Source: Planctomycetota bacterium (GTDB lineage Bacteria; Planctomycetota; Planctomycetia; Isosphaerales; Isosphaeraceae). Taken from it: DNA of 54,192 bases. Shown in pieces: positions 32,545 through 42,509 of this stretch. The stretch's first letter is position 1, and each line of letters opens with the position of its first letter. Under the pieces are notes generated by a model. That model searched no databases. It worked only from the letters and a program-made list of their open reading frames with translations, and was not told the origin of the DNA. Made by a program: the position numbers and the translations under genes. The DNA is taken from assembly GCA_021777845.1 (NCBI GenBank), contig JAJYDB010000001.1, forward strand, positions 1 through 54,192, in the 5' to 3' direction.

Positions 32545-33858
32545 TTGTCAAACTTGCTTGCCGCTCGGCTTCAGATGGCGCTTTCGCTCGGATTCCACAT
32601 TTTGTTCGCGGTGGTGGGGATCGCGTTGCCGCTGATGATGGTGATCGCCGAGGCGCTCTGGCTGCGCACGGGCGACGCGATTTATCGCGATCTGGCGAAA
32701 CGCTGGGCGCGCGGCGCGGCGGTGATGTTCGCGGTCGGGGCGGTCTCCGGGACGGCGCTGTCGTTCGAGCTCGGCCTCTTGTGGCCGGGATTCATGCGTT
32801 TCTCGGGGCCGATCATTGGGCTGGGGTTCGCCCTCGAAGGATTCGCGTTTTTCACCGAGGCGATTTTTCTCGGGATCTATCTGCATGGTTGGGACCGCGT
32901 GCCCGCGGCGGCGCACTGGCTGGCCGGAGTGGTGGTTTCGGCAAGCGGCGCAGCCTCGGGAATTTTGGTCGTTTCGGTGAACGCCTGGATGAACGCGCCG
33001 GTGGGTTTCACGCTCGAAGGCGCGCGGGCGGTCGAGATCGACCCGATCGCGGCGATGTTCAACCCGTGCTTTGGCTCGGAAGCGATCCACATGACGCTGG
33101 CGGCTTACGCGGCGACCGGCTTCTGCGCGGCCGGCGTGCACGCGGTGCTGCTGCGTCGCGATCGGACGAGCCGTCTGCATCGAGCGGCGCTGGGGATCGC
33201 GCTCGCGGTGGGGTGTGTCGCGTCGATCTTGCAGCCGATCAGCGGCGACTACGCGGCCCGCGTGGCGGCGCGGACGCAGCCGGTGAAGTTGGCGGGGATG
33301 GAGGGCCAGTTCCGCACGCGGCGCGGCGCGCCGTTGCGGATCGGCGGCGTGCCCGACTCCGAGGCCGGCGTCACGCGTTATGCGCTTGAGATTCCCGGCG
33401 GTCTCAGCCTGCTGGCGTATCACGACGTCCACGCCGAGGTGGAGGGCCTCGACGCGGTCCCGAAGCGGGACCGGCCGCCGGTGAGCGTGATTCATCCGGC
33501 GTTTCAAGTGATGGTGGGCTGCGGGAGCCTGATGGCGGCGGTCGCGACGTGGGCGGGCGTGGTCGCGTGGCGGACGCGTCGGTTGCCGGACGGGCCGCGG
33601 TTCCTGACGGCGGTCGCGCTCGTCGGCCCGCTGGGGATGGTCGCGATCGAGGCGGGCTGGATCGTCACCGAGGTCGGCCGACAACCCTGGATCATCCATA
33701 AAGTGATGCGCACGGCCGACGCGGTGACGCCGGTGCCGGGCTTGATCTTCTCGTTGGCGGGCTACACGGCGCTGTATCTCGGACTGGCCGCGGTGACGGC
33801 GGTGCTGTTGACGGCGATGTTCCGGGCGAGCCGAGACGCCGGCGGAGCGGAGGCATGA
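32545..33858 (+). CDS. cioA: Cyanide-insensitive bd-type quinol oxidase subunit I
   Basis: A 437-residue polytopic membrane protein from TTG 32545 (weak GAGG upstream). It begins LAARLQMALSLGFHILFAVV, the bd-oxidase start with the haem-ligand His18. It has the E-rich helix GFALEGFAFFTEAIFLGIYL, the short Q-loop with KLAGMEGQFRT, and the VGRQPW motif before the VMRTADAVTP segment. The short Q-loop and overall length point to the CIO/bd-II-like clade rather than the long-loop E. coli form. It oxidises quinol and reduces O2 without proton pumping. Subunit II overlaps its stop. Confidence 0.93.
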   Translation: MSNLLAARLQMALSLGFHILFAVVGIALPLMMVIAEALWLRTGDAIYRDLAKRWARGAAVMFAVGAVSGTALSFELGLLWPGFMRFSGPIIGLGFALEGFAFFTEAIFLGIYLHGWDRVPAAAHWLAGVVVSASGAASGILVVSVNAWMNAPVGFTLEGARAVEIDPIAAMFNPCFGSEAIHMTLAAYAATGFCAAGVHAVLLRRDRTSRLHRAALGIALAVGCVASILQPISGDYAARVAARTQPVKLAGMEGQFRTRRGAPLRIGGVPDSEAGVTRYALEIPGGLSLLAYHDVHAEVEGLDAVPKRDRPPVSVIHPAFQVMVGCGSLMAAVATWAGVVAWRTRRLPDGPRFLTAVALVGPLGMVAIEAGWIVTEVGRQPWIIHKVMRTADAVTPVPGLIFSLAGYTALYLGLAAVTAVLLTAMFRASRDAGGAEA

Positions 33859-34859
33859 GCGCGATCACCCCCGAGCGCGCCGTCGCGACCGTGATGATTT
33901 TGGCTCTGACGGCCTACGCCCTCTTTGGCGGCGCGGACTTCGGCGCGGGGGTCTGGATGCTGCTCGATCGCGGCCCGCGGGCGGAGTCGCGACGCCGCGT
34001 CATCGAGCACGCCATCGGCCCGATTTGGGAGGCGAACCACGTCTGGCTGATCATCGTCGTGGTCCTGCTCTTCACGGCGTTTCCCGCGGCCTTCGTCGCG
34101 ATCATGATCACGCTTCACATCCCGGTTTCGCTGATGTTGGCGGGGATCGTGCTGCGCGGCTCGGCGTTTGTGTTCGGAGCGCATGCGCGCGGCGCGCGGG
34201 CGCGACGTCGCTGGCGGGTCGCGTTTGAAGTCTCGAGCGCCGCGACGCCGATTTTGCTGGGGACGATCGTGGGCGCGATCGCCGCGGGGCGGGTCGAGAC
34301 GCGTCCCGACCGGCCGCTTGACCTGCTCTGGTCGTGGCTGAGTCCGTTTCCGATCGTGGTGGGGCTGCTCACGTTGGCGTTGTTTTCGTACCTGGCGGCG
34401 GTCTATCTGACCTTGGAGAGCGACGACCGCGCCGTGCGCGACGATTTCCGACTGCGCGCGCTCGCCGGGGCGGTCGCTTCGGGCGTGTTGGCGTACGCGG
34501 TCTATCTCCTGGCTCGGAGCGAGGCGCCGCTGGTGTTCGAAGGGCTGGGCGCGTCGCGCTGGGGGCTGCCGGTGCGGATCGCGACGGGGGTCTGCGCGAC
34601 GGCGGCTCTGGCCGCGCTCCGGCTCCGGCGTTATCGAGCGGCGCGGGTCGCGGCGACGGCTCAGATCGCGTTGATCCTGTGGGGCTGCGCGCTGGCGCAA
34701 CGTCCGTACCTGGTCCCGCCGGACCTCACGATCCAAAACGCCGCCGCCCCCGCCGCGGTCCTGCGCCTGTTGCTGGGGGCGCTCGCCGCCGGCTCGATCA
34801 TTCTGTTCCCGTCGCTGTTCTATCTGTTCCGCATTTTTAAGCGCCGACCCGCGGGTTGA
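33855..34859 (+). CDS. cioB: Cyanide-insensitive bd-type quinol oxidase subunit II
   Basis: A 334-residue membrane protein whose ATG overlaps the subunit I stop (ATGA at 33855-33858), so the two are coupled. It shows ALFGGADFGAGVWMLL and IGPIWEANHVWLI near the front, the conserved CydB motifs, and HIPVSLMLAGIVLRGSAFVF. Eight to nine membrane helices are visible. It is the structural partner of subunit I in the terminal oxidase. No CydX-like small subunit or CydDC assembly genes follow. Confidence 0.93.
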   Translation: MSAITPERAVATVMILALTAYALFGGADFGAGVWMLLDRGPRAESRRRVIEHAIGPIWEANHVWLIIVVVLLFTAFPAAFVAIMITLHIPVSLMLAGIVLRGSAFVFGAHARGARARRRWRVAFEVSSAATPILLGTIVGAIAAGRVETRPDRPLDLLWSWLSPFPIVVGLLTLALFSYLAAVYLTLESDDRAVRDDFRLRALAGAVASGVLAYAVYLLARSEAPLVFEGLGASRWGLPVRIATGVCATAALAALRLRRYRAARVAATAQIALILWGCALAQRPYLVPPDLTIQNAAAPAAVLRLLLGALAAGSIILFPSLFYLFRIFKRRPAG

Positions 34860-35245
34860 TCGCGCCGCGACGCCGCCGACCGCCGCTCAATCCGGCGAGC
34901 TTACCTGGGGCCGAGGCTCCGCGCGCGGGCCGGCGGCGCGCTCCTCAAATGCGGCGCGACGAGGTCGGACGCGACGCCGCGCGCGGCGAGCGCATGCACG
35001 CACGGTCCTGCGCGAGGATTTGCGGAATTTTTCGGTCGGTGGGGGTGAATTGGTTGATCCTTGGGTGGTGGTTTGGCCGATTTTCAAGATCAATCACGTG
35101 ATCCCGGCGCGCCGAATTTGGCGATTATCGGGGCGAGTTGGGCGGTTCGGCTCATTAGGCCGAGCCGGTCGCGCCGATATCTGGGGTTGCCGGGCATCTC
35201 GGCCTCGATCCAGGACGGACGAGCCTAGCCATAGGAGAGAATGGA
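34860..35245. other. Gap before subtilase; no gene seen
   Basis: No protein-like frame. The second half (35030-35100) is T-rich on the plus strand and contains GATCAATCACGTGATC, partly self-complementary around CACGTG, upstream of the subtilase. It likely contains the subtilase promoter; AGGAGAG at 35233 is that gene's ribosome binding site. Confidence 0.4.
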
Positions 35246-38200
35246 ATGTCTCACCCTTCCCGTACGCGGGCTCGAATCCAAGCGCCGCGGCAGAGCCGTG
35301 AACTTCGTCCGCGCCCGGACGCGACCCAGCCGCTGGAGGACCGGACGATGCCGGCCCCGGTGCTTGGCTTTTATCAATACGGGGTCACGGTGACGCAGCC
35401 GACCGCGGCGGTGCCGACCGCGACGATCACCGCGGTCCCCGACGGGTTGAACGCCGACTCGGCGGCGCCGATCACGTCGGTGTCGCAGTTGGCGTCGAAC
35501 ACGGCGTTCGGCGGCGACATGGTGACGATCCAGGCGGGGCCGGGCGGGGTCTTCGGAAACGCGATCTACGCGATCTCGCGCGGTGCGGGGTCGAACAGCT
35601 CGGCGATCAACCGTCCCGGCGTGATTTACCGGGTGGATCCGGCGACGGGCCAGTCGTCGGTGTTCTTCGACCTGAACAACGTGATCAACCAATTCGAGCC
35701 GGGCGCGACGGCGGGCAACAACGTCGGCGCGCAGACGGGCCTCGTCAATTGGTATTCGATCGCGTTCGACCCCGAGGGGACGTTCAACGGCAAGCCGGCG
35801 ATGTTCGTCGCGTCGGTCGATCGCGCCGACCCGAACAAGAACGTGATCTTCGAGATCGCGCCCGACGGCTCGCTGATCGGCGCGTTCGTGCAGTTCACGA
35901 ACGGCCAGTCCGCGAACAACTTCAAGGTGAATCCGACGTCGATCGTCGTGCCGCCTCCCGAGCAGTCGTCGTTCCTGCGCGGGCTGATCGTCGGCAGCGG
36001 TGTGAGCTCGACGAACGGCGAGTTCAGCGCCCTCTATTTCAACGCGAACCAATACACGCCCGGACAGGTGATCAGCAACGCGACGCTGCCGACGGGGGTC
36101 GAGACGACCGCGATGACGGCGGGCCCGCAGGTCGGTCTGACCGCGGCGAATCCGAACTACGTCTCGCCGATTTACTCGACGTTCACCGACTTCGGCACGC
36201 CCGCGGCGGGGGGCATCCCCGCGGCTCCGGGCGTGAGCGGCATCCAGGGATTGAACGGCGACCTGCCGCTCTCCACGCTGAACGCCGCGGGCGATATCGG
36301 CGCGGTGATCGTGCCCGGCGCGACCGCTCCGGCGACGCAGATCCCGGGCGACGCTTGGACCGCCGGCCCGACCGCCTCGACGACCTTCCGGCAGCTCCAG
36401 AGCATCGCGTTTGATCAATACGGCTATTTCTCGTTCGGCGTGCCGGGCGCAGTCGCCGCCGCCACCGGAGGGGCCGTCCCGACCTCGAGCGGACCGATCC
36501 CGACCCCGGGCGGCTCGGTCGCCTTGAATACGAGCAACACGCTCTTCACGGCCACCGGCCTGGCCTACGAAGGCAACCTGTTCTTCAGCGACCTCGCGAC
36601 CGGCCTGACGACGACGGTCACCCCCGTCGCGCCGCTGCCGACGACCCCGGTGACGGTCCCGATCATCTCGACCGCGGAGACGGTCACCCTCACGCTCGTG
36701 AACGGCGTCGTGCAGGCGACGGTCACGCCGACCGGCGATCCGATCAACAACGGACGCATCTTCCGGATGAGCCCGAGCGGCGTCGTCACGCCGTTCGCCA
36801 CCAACTTCGACACCACGCCGTCGGTCGGCTCGGGCAGCTTCGTGAACTCGAACCTGAGCATCTCGTTCTCGGCTGACGGCACCGCGCTCTACGCCGCCGA
36901 CGCCAACGGGATCTGGTTGTTCAAGACGACCTCGTCGCTGGCGACCTCGACCTCCGGCTCGCAGATCGGCCTCAACGACCTGCGCACCCTCGGCGTGCCG
37001 TACGACGGCCTCGGGACGGCGGTCGCGGTGCTCGACACCGGCGTCGACGCCACCAACCCCGGCTTCCGCGGACGCGTCGCGGCGGGCACGAACGTCTTCA
37101 CGAACGGCTTCGGCAACATCGACACCGCGCCCGGCGGAGCGAACACCGTCACGACCACCGGCGGCGCGGGCGGCGCGGGCGGCACCGCGGGCGGCGGCAC
37201 AGGCGGCACCGGCACCGCGGCGACCGCGGGCTTCGTCAACGGCCACGGCACCGACGTCGCGGGCGTCGTCGCGCAGCTCGTCCCGCAGGCGACGATCGTG
37301 CCCGTCAACGTCTTCGCGCCGTTCATCGTCACGTCCTCGACCAACACCGGCACCGGCACCGGCACCGCGGGCGGCACCGGCAACACCGGCACGCTGGTCG
37401 GCGGGGCCAACGCCACCACGAACTCGCAATTCGTCTGGAAGGGGCTCGGCTACATCGCCGCGCACCCGTTCGTGAACGACCCCGTTCGCGCCGGGCGGGT
37501 CGATCGCGTCACCACCTCGGTCATGGGCTTCGGCACGCCGCAGACCTACGCTAACGAAGTGCAGGCGTTCCACCAGTATCCGCAGGTCGTGATCGCACTC
37601 AAGAACCAGCTTCACAGGTTCCGCAAGCTCGGGATCACACCGGTCGCCGCGTCGGGCCAGTTCGGCGCTCCGTTCGGATCCTCCGCCAGCACGACGGGCA
37701 CCGGCGGCACCGCCGGCGGTACCGGGACCACCGTCGCCAGCGGCCAGGGTGCTCAAAACGCCTCGCAGAACCCGAACGCCGGCGACGTCAACGGCATGTC
37801 GTTGCCCGCCGTGCTCAACGAAGTCGTCTCGGTCACCGGCACCTTCCCGTTCCCGTTCGACACCGGAGCGAACGTGCCGCCGACGAACCCGTTCCTCGGC
37901 GGCCTGACCCCCTTCCTGGTCTACGGCAACAGCACCAACAACCCGACCGGCGTCACCGCGACGGCGGGCACCGGGACCGGCACGACCACCACGACAACCA
38001 CCGGCACCAGCCTCACCTCCGGCAACAACAGCCTGACCACCCTCACCGCGGGCAACCTCGCGATCTATCCCAACACGCTCTTGGCCTCGGCCAACCGCGG
38101 CACCACCACCGACTACGCCGCGCCCGCGATCGACGTCCCCACCTTCAATCGCGCGAACACCACCTCGGGCCTGCTCAACCTCACGTTCCTGCAAGGCGGA

Positions 38201-39622
38201 ACGTCGATGTCGGCGGGCATCGTCGGCGGTGCGTTCGACCTCGTGAGCTCGGCGCTCGACTGGTGGACCAAGCTCAATCAGGCAGGGTCCACCTCCGACG
38301 CCTACCTCAACACCCCGGTCGGCACGCACACGCTCAACTTCGGCGTCGGTGCGCTCAAGGACCTCTCGCCCTGGAACACCCCCGACGGCATCAACGCCAT
38401 CCTCGCGTGGACCGCGAACCCGATCACCGACGCCAACAACGGGCTGTCGATCAACGGGCCCAACTCGCTCATCGGCAGCGCCGGCACGCCGCTCCAGTAC
38501 GCGGGCCTCAGCATCGGGAACGCCATCGCCGCGGTCGAAGGCTACGTCGCGATCAACTACCTGCTCGCGCACAACGACTTCCAGTACATCACGACGAACG
38601 GCATCGTCACCGCGCAGGACCTCCAGAACTTCACCGACAACGCCGCCGCGATGGGCATGCCCGAAGCCGGAGCCATGGCGCGACTGCTCGGCGGCACCGC
38701 CCGCACCCCCGGCTCGAACGGCTTCACCGGCGTCGGTGAATCGCCCAACCAGCCCGACGTCCTCCAACGCCGCTTCAACTTCTTCGACTACGCCGCGAAC
38801 GGCCAGCTTCAGGGCGGCATCACCCTCGCCAACCTGAAGGTCCTCGCGCACACCCTGCTGCCGACCCCGGACAGCTTCACCATCATCGACCGGCAACGCG
38901 CCTCCGCGAACGGCTTCCTGCTCGAGCCGAACTCGACGCGCAACTTCGTCAACCTGCAACACTTGCTCCCGCAGGCCACCTTCGTGCCGCCGGGCGCCAT
39001 CGCCAAGTACCGCGGCATCTCCCCGCGACAGTTCGGCGTGAACGCCAAGCTCACCCCCGGCGGACCGCTCTCCCTGCCGAACTACACGCTGTTCGCCGGC
39101 GGAGCACCCAAGTCGTCGGCCGGCAACGTGGTCCAAAACGGCCTCAGCCAAACGCCGAAGCCCACGACGCCGACGCCGACGCCGACCACCCCGACGTCCA
39201 CGACGCCGACGTCCACCGCGTCCACGACGCCGACGACGCCGACGTCCACGACGCCGACGTCCACCGCGTCCTCGACGCCGACCACCTCGACCTCGACGTC
39301 CACCAGCTATCAGCAGTCGATCTTGCAAGCGTTGCAGGCTCTCGCCGCTCAAAAGAGCGCGACGACCTCGACCGGCACGACCAGCCCGCAACCCGCGGGA
39401 ACGCTGCTCGCACAGTCGCCGACCACCACGACGACGCCGACCGCGACGACCACCCCGACGACGTCGTCAACCTCGACGTCGTCCTCGACCGCCGCGAACT
39501 ACAACCCCATGCACCTGTCGAAGAAGGCGCTCATCGCCTACGACATCCGACAGGCCGAAATCGCCGCCTGGCAGCTCAAACACCCCGGCCAAGCCCTCCC
39601 TTCGAGCACGAAGAAGGGCTGA
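35246..39622 (+). CDS. Large exported subtilisin-family (S8) serine protease
   Basis: A 1458-residue protein from ATG 35246 with AGGAGAG upstream. The N-terminus carries the planctomycete exported-protein motif QPLEDRTMPA. A roughly 500-residue region without recognised family precedes the S8 domain. The triad is visible as Asp597 (VAVLDTGVDATNPGF), His667 (NGHGTDVAGVV) and Ser987 (LQGGTSMSAGIV). Gly/Thr-rich low-complexity inserts separate the triad motifs (after Asp597, after His667 and before Ser987), making the domain unusually long. The C-terminus is a 150-residue Thr/Pro/Ser linker followed by a short conserved-looking tail. It acts outside the cytoplasm; substrate unknown. A terminator follows. 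Confidence 0.88.
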   Translation: MSHPSRTRARIQAPRQSRELRPRPDATQPLEDRTMPAPVLGFYQYGVTVTQPTAAVPTATITAVPDGLNADSAAPITSVSQLASNTAFGGDMVTIQAGPGGVFGNAIYAISRGAGSNSSAINRPGVIYRVDPATGQSSVFFDLNNVINQFEPGATAGNNVGAQTGLVNWYSIAFDPEGTFNGKPAMFVASVDRADPNKNVIFEIAPDGSLIGAFVQFTNGQSANNFKVNPTSIVVPPPEQSSFLRGLIVGSGVSSTNGEFSALYFNANQYTPGQVISNATLPTGVETTAMTAGPQVGLTAANPNYVSPIYSTFTDFGTPAAGGIPAAPGVSGIQGLNGDLPLSTLNAAGDIGAVIVPGATAPATQIPGDAWTAGPTASTTFRQLQSIAFDQYGYFSFGVPGAVAAATGGAVPTSSGPIPTPGGSVALNTSNTLFTATGLAYEGNLFFSDLATGLTTTVTPVAPLPTTPVTVPIISTAETVTLTLVNGVVQATVTPTGDPINNGRIFRMSPSGVVTPFATNFDTTPSVGSGSFVNSNLSISFSADGTALYAADANGIWLFKTTSSLATSTSGSQIGLNDLRTLGVPYDGLGTAVAVLDTGVDATNPGFRGRVAAGTNVFTNGFGNIDTAPGGANTVTTTGGAGGAGGTAGGGTGGTGTAATAGFVNGHGTDVAGVVAQLVPQATIVPVNVFAPFIVTSSTNTGTGTGTAGGTGNTGTLVGGANATTNSQFVWKGLGYIAAHPFVNDPVRAGRVDRVTTSVMGFGTPQTYANEVQAFHQYPQVVIALKNQLHRFRKLGITPVAASGQFGAPFGSSASTTGTGGTAGGTGTTVASGQGAQNASQNPNAGDVNGMSLPAVLNEVVSVTGTFPFPFDTGANVPPTNPFLGGLTPFLVYGNSTNNPTGVTATAGTGTGTTTTTTTGTSLTSGNNSLTTLTAGNLAIYPNTLLASANRGTTTDYAAPAIDVPTFNRANTTSGLLNLTFLQGGTSMSAGIVGGAFDLVSSALDWWTKLNQAGSTSDAYLNTPVGTHTLNFGVGALKDLSPWNTPDGINAILAWTANPITDANNGLSINGPNSLIGSAGTPLQYAGLSIGNAIAAVEGYVAINYLLAHNDFQYITTNGIVTAQDLQNFTDNAAAMGMPEAGAMARLLGGTARTPGSNGFTGVGESPNQPDVLQRRFNFFDYAANGQLQGGITLANLKVLAHTLLPTPDSFTIIDRQRASANGFLLEPNSTRNFVNLQHLLPQATFVPPGAIAKYRGISPRQFGVNAKLTPGGPLSLPNYTLFAGGAPKSSAGNVVQNGLSQTPKPTTPTPTPTTPTSTTPTSTASTTPTTPTSTTPTSTASSTPTTSTSTSTSYQQSILQALQALAAQKSATTSTGTTSPQPAGTLLAQSPTTTTTPTATTTPTTSSTSTSSSTAANYNPMHLSKKALIAYDIRQAEIAAWQLKHPGQALPSSTKKG
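39160..39490 (+). repeat. Tandem ACG-CCG/TCC-type coding repeat in subtilase linker
   Basis: Degenerate repeats of ACGCCGACGTCCACG and close variants encode TPTST-like units (PTTPTSTTPTSTAST) in two blocks around 39163-39300 and 39420-39490. They encode a flexible, probably glycosylatable linker. Repeat number is likely to vary between strains. Confidence 0.6.
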
Positions 39623-39699
39623 GCCCAAAACGGCTCGACGACCGCCGCAGGCTTCGTCCCCGACGGGCCGCGACGGTCGCAACCGCGAAGTCCAAAGCG

Positions 39700-39737
39700 C
39701 CGGCCTCGTCTCCACGCGGAGACGGGGCCGGTTTGCC
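39700..39737 (+). terminator. Strong terminator-like hairpin after subtilase
   Basis: CCGGCCTCGTCTCC (39700-39713) pairs with GGAGACGGGGCCGG (39718-39731) around ACGC, a 14-base stem with one wobble, followed by TTTGCCGTT. It sits 78 bases after the subtilase stop. Confidence 0.7.
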
Positions 39738-39815
39738 GTTGCAATCGCGCCCGCGCGCCCGCCGCGGCGACCCTGGGGATTGCCATCCGACCGCGATCGG
39801 CTCTAAGATTCGCCG

Positions 39816-40838
39816 ATGAGCACGCAACCCACCGACCTCGTGACCGGCGCGACCGGATTGCTCGGCAGCCACATCGTCGACCGCCTGCTCGCGCGCGGCC
39901 GGTGCGTGCGGGCGCTCGCGCGACCCGGCGCCGACACCCGACGGCTCGAGTCGCTCGGCGTCGCGATCGTCCGCGGCGATCTCAACGACCCCGCCGCCTG
40001 TCGACGCGCCGTCGAGGGCGTCCAAAACATCTATCACTCCGCCGCGAAAGTCGGCGACTGGGGCCCCTGGCGCGACTTTCAGTCGGGCTGCATCGACGCC
40101 ACGCGGAACCTCGCCGATGCCGCGCTCCAGGCCGCCGCCGGCAGGCTGATCCACATCAGCTCAACCTCCGCCTACGGCCACCCGCGCGACGGCTCGCCCC
40201 CCATCGACGAATCCGAGCCGATGGGCCAAAACGTCTGGCTCTGGGATCACTACACCCGCAGTAAAGTCGAATCCGAGCAGACTTTGTGGCGATTGCGCAG
40301 CGACCGCGGCCTGCGCGTCAGCGTGATCCGGCCGAGCTGGCTCTACGGCGAGCGCGACCGCACCACCATCGCCCGACTCGTGACCCGCCTCCGCGCCGGC
40401 AAGGTGCCGCTCATCGGTCGCGGCGACAACCCGCTGAGCGCGATTTACGCCGGCAACGTCGCCGACGCCGCGCTGCTCGCCGCCGACACCCCCGCCGCCG
40501 AGGGGCAAGCGTACAACGTCACCAACATGGGCCGGATCACCCAGCGCGAGTTCCTCTCGATGTTCGCCGAGGCCGCCGGCGCGCCCGCGATCCGACGCAG
40601 CGTCCCCTACCCGCTCGCCTTCGCCGCCGCGTTCGTCGTCGAGACCGCCGCGCGCTGCGCCCGCAGCCCCCGACCCCCCTTCGTCACCCGCTACGCGGCC
40701 TGGCTCATGGGACGCAACCTCGAGTACTCCAACGCCAAGGCCGAGCGCGAACTCTCCTGGCGGCCCGCGGTCGGATATCGAGAGAGCATCGAACGCTCGG
40801 TCCGATGGTATCTCCACTCCACCACAACCGGCGCGTAG
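39816..40838 (+). CDS. NAD-dependent epimerase/dehydratase (extended SDR)
   Basis: A 340-residue protein from ATG 39816. LVTGATGLLGSHIVDRLLA is the NAD(P)-binding TGxxGxxG motif. IHISSTSAYG and YTRSKVESE give the catalytic Ser and Tyr-x3-Lys. VIRPSWLYGERDRT and IYAGNVADAALLAAD match the extended-SDR substrate domain of the 3-beta-HSD/epimerase type. It likely acts on a nucleotide sugar or a sterol-like alcohol; the sequence does not decide. It stands alone between the subtilase terminator and a convergent envelope-protein gene. Confidence 0.88.
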   Translation: MSTQPTDLVTGATGLLGSHIVDRLLARGRCVRALARPGADTRRLESLGVAIVRGDLNDPAACRRAVEGVQNIYHSAAKVGDWGPWRDFQSGCIDATRNLADAALQAAAGRLIHISSTSAYGHPRDGSPPIDESEPMGQNVWLWDHYTRSKVESEQTLWRLRSDRGLRVSVIRPSWLYGERDRTTIARLVTRLRAGKVPLIGRGDNPLSAIYAGNVADAALLAADTPAAEGQAYNVTNMGRITQREFLSMFAEAAGAPAIRRSVPYPLAFAAAFVVETAARCARSPRPPFVTRYAAWLMGRNLEYSNAKAERELSWRPAVGYRESIERSVRWYLHSTTTGA

Positions 40839-40877
40839 AGCCCGAGCCCGCCGCGCGACCGCTCCACTCCAACGGCG

Positions 40878-42509
40878 TCAGTAGAGTATCCGCAGCTCGA
40901 ACCGCACCAATTGGTTCGCCCAGTGCGGGTCGGTGATCGCGAACGCCGAGCCGACGCCGAAGTCGACCTTGTCCGCGAGCACCATCCGCAGACCAGGGCC
41001 GAGCGACAGGTAAGACTGCCCCGCCGAATGCTGATACGGGCCGTTGAACGGGCTCGTGTACGACCCGCCCTGGAACGACCAGCCGTTGAACTCGAAGGTC
41101 GCGATCAGTGGAGAGTCGCGCGTTAATTTCCAGATCGTCTGATTCGCGCTCAGGTGATAGTGGAGAATCGAGCCCGCGTAGCCCGGGTCGCCGCCGAGCG
41201 GGATCCACTCCGCGAGCATCCCCTGCAAATACGCCTCGGGGGCGAGCCGCAACGACGTCAGCAACGCCGGCTCGAGCGAAAAATGCCCCGTCCCGAGCCC
41301 GCTCCGCGAGTTGCCGACCGGCATGAACGACTTAAACTGCAACGCCACCTGCAACAGCTCGCGGTCGTAGATCAAGGTTTTGCCGCCGAGCTGCATGTCG
41401 CCGAAGCCCGAGGCCGCCGGGCCGGCGAGCGGCTGCACCGCCATATAGGGGAACGCGAAGAAAATCGAGGCGTTGTCGGCCGCGATTTCGTTGTAGAACG
41501 AGAGCTGTTGGTAGCTCAGGTTCGGCGTCGTCACGATTTGGTGCGTCGGCAGCGCGGTCGGCGTCGTCGCCGAGTGCGCCGAGACGTGCGTCACGTGCGG
41601 CGACCCGCTCAAGCCCGGCGGCGCGATCAATCCCGGCGGTCGAGCCGCGACGTTCGGAACATGCACCGCGTAGCCCGCCGACCCCGACGAAGTCGTCGTG
41701 CCCGGCCGCACGTTGATCAGCGGCGAAAAGTTCGCCGGGTGATATCCGGCGGGCACCTTCGGCAACGCGGGACCAAGTCCTTTGCCGTCCGCCCGCGCCC
41801 AAAAGTACTCGTTGCGATCGGGCGTCAGCACGTCCCACGCCCAGTCGAAACCGAGCCTCTGGATCGTGCGCGGCCGCGCGTAGTCGACGAAGAACGCGGC
41901 GTTCGCCTCGGGGATCCACCTCGGTTCATAACAAGGGTCGGGACACGCGAGCGAATTGTAAAGCTCGGCGATGAACCGGCCGGCGAAGGTGTGCGCCTGC
42001 AAGGGGTCGCACGCCGCTTGACCCGGCTTGCAGCCCGCGCCGTCGCACGCCGAATCCAAAGGCGTCCCGGGCACAGGAGGCAGGTGGACGCGTCCGCAGC
42101 TCGCGCACGAGACCGGCTCGACGCCGTCGTCGGTCTTCGCCGCGGTCGCCGAGGGCTCGTCGACGACCGTCAATGCAATCGCCTGCGCGCCGACTTTCGC
42201 GGGAGCCGGATTCGTCGTCGCGGCGGCCGTCCGCGCGGCCGCGTCCGGCAACGGAGGCAGCTCGATCTCTTCCGTCCGAGCGGGTCGCGGCGTCGCTTTT
42301 GGAGCCGCGGCGATCGCGACGGGCACAACGCCGGCCTCGGTCGGCGACCCGTCGTACTGCTTCCACGTCAGAGTCGCACATCCCGACGCGCCGACACAGA
42401 GCCACGCCGCCGCCGCCGCCGCAAGCCGTCGACGAGCACGACGCTCCCGACGACGCGCGCGGAGCGCGCCCCCCGTCTCCGTGTTGTGCCGGTCGGTCGA
42501 CAGATCCAA
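40878..42509 (-). CDS. Putative envelope lipoprotein/outer-membrane barrel protein
   Basis: About 543 residues from TTG 42509, chosen because AAGGAG lies 9 bases upstream; no ATG is available in the N-terminal region. The N-terminus is Arg-rich, then hydrophobic, ending AAAWLCVGASGCATL, a lipobox-like site. An Ala/Pro-rich linker and a Cys-rich patch (SCASCGRVHLPPVPG, CDGAGCKPGQAACDP) follow. The C-terminal half has alternating hydrophobic beta-strand patterns (QVALQFKSFMPVGNSRSGLG, ATFEFNGWSFQGG) ending in Tyr, typical of planctomycete barrel-like transporter proteins. Function not known. The TTG start is inferred. Confidence 0.65.
   Translation of the reverse strand: MDLSTDRHNTETGGALRARRRERRARRRLAAAAAAWLCVGASGCATLTWKQYDGSPTEAGVVPVAIAAAPKATPRPARTEEIELPPLPDAAARTAAATTNPAPAKVGAQAIALTVVDEPSATAAKTDDGVEPVSCASCGRVHLPPVPGTPLDSACDGAGCKPGQAACDPLQAHTFAGRFIAELYNSLACPDPCYEPRWIPEANAAFFVDYARPRTIQRLGFDWAWDVLTPDRNEYFWARADGKGLGPALPKVPAGYHPANFSPLINVRPGTTTSSGSAGYAVHVPNVAARPPGLIAPPGLSGSPHVTHVSAHSATTPTALPTHQIVTTPNLSYQQLSFYNEIAADNASIFFAFPYMAVQPLAGPAASGFGDMQLGGKTLIYDRELLQVALQFKSFMPVGNSRSGLGTGHFSLEPALLTSLRLAPEAYLQGMLAEWIPLGGDPGYAGSILHYHLSANQTIWKLTRDSPLIATFEFNGWSFQGGSYTSPFNGPYQHSAGQSYLSLGPGLRMVLADKVDFGVGSAFAITDPHWANQLVRFELRILY

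Noticed and set aside
35225-39391. Very long open frame (1388 codons) on the minus strand opposite the subtilase
   Set aside because: Arg/Gly/Val-rich composition and lack of any motif mark it as an antisense shadow of GC-rich codons; the plus strand has a clear protease triad.
39160-39490. Tandem repeats as a CRISPR array
   Set aside because: The repeat lies within a coding frame, unit is about 15 bases with no unique spacers, and no cas gene is near.
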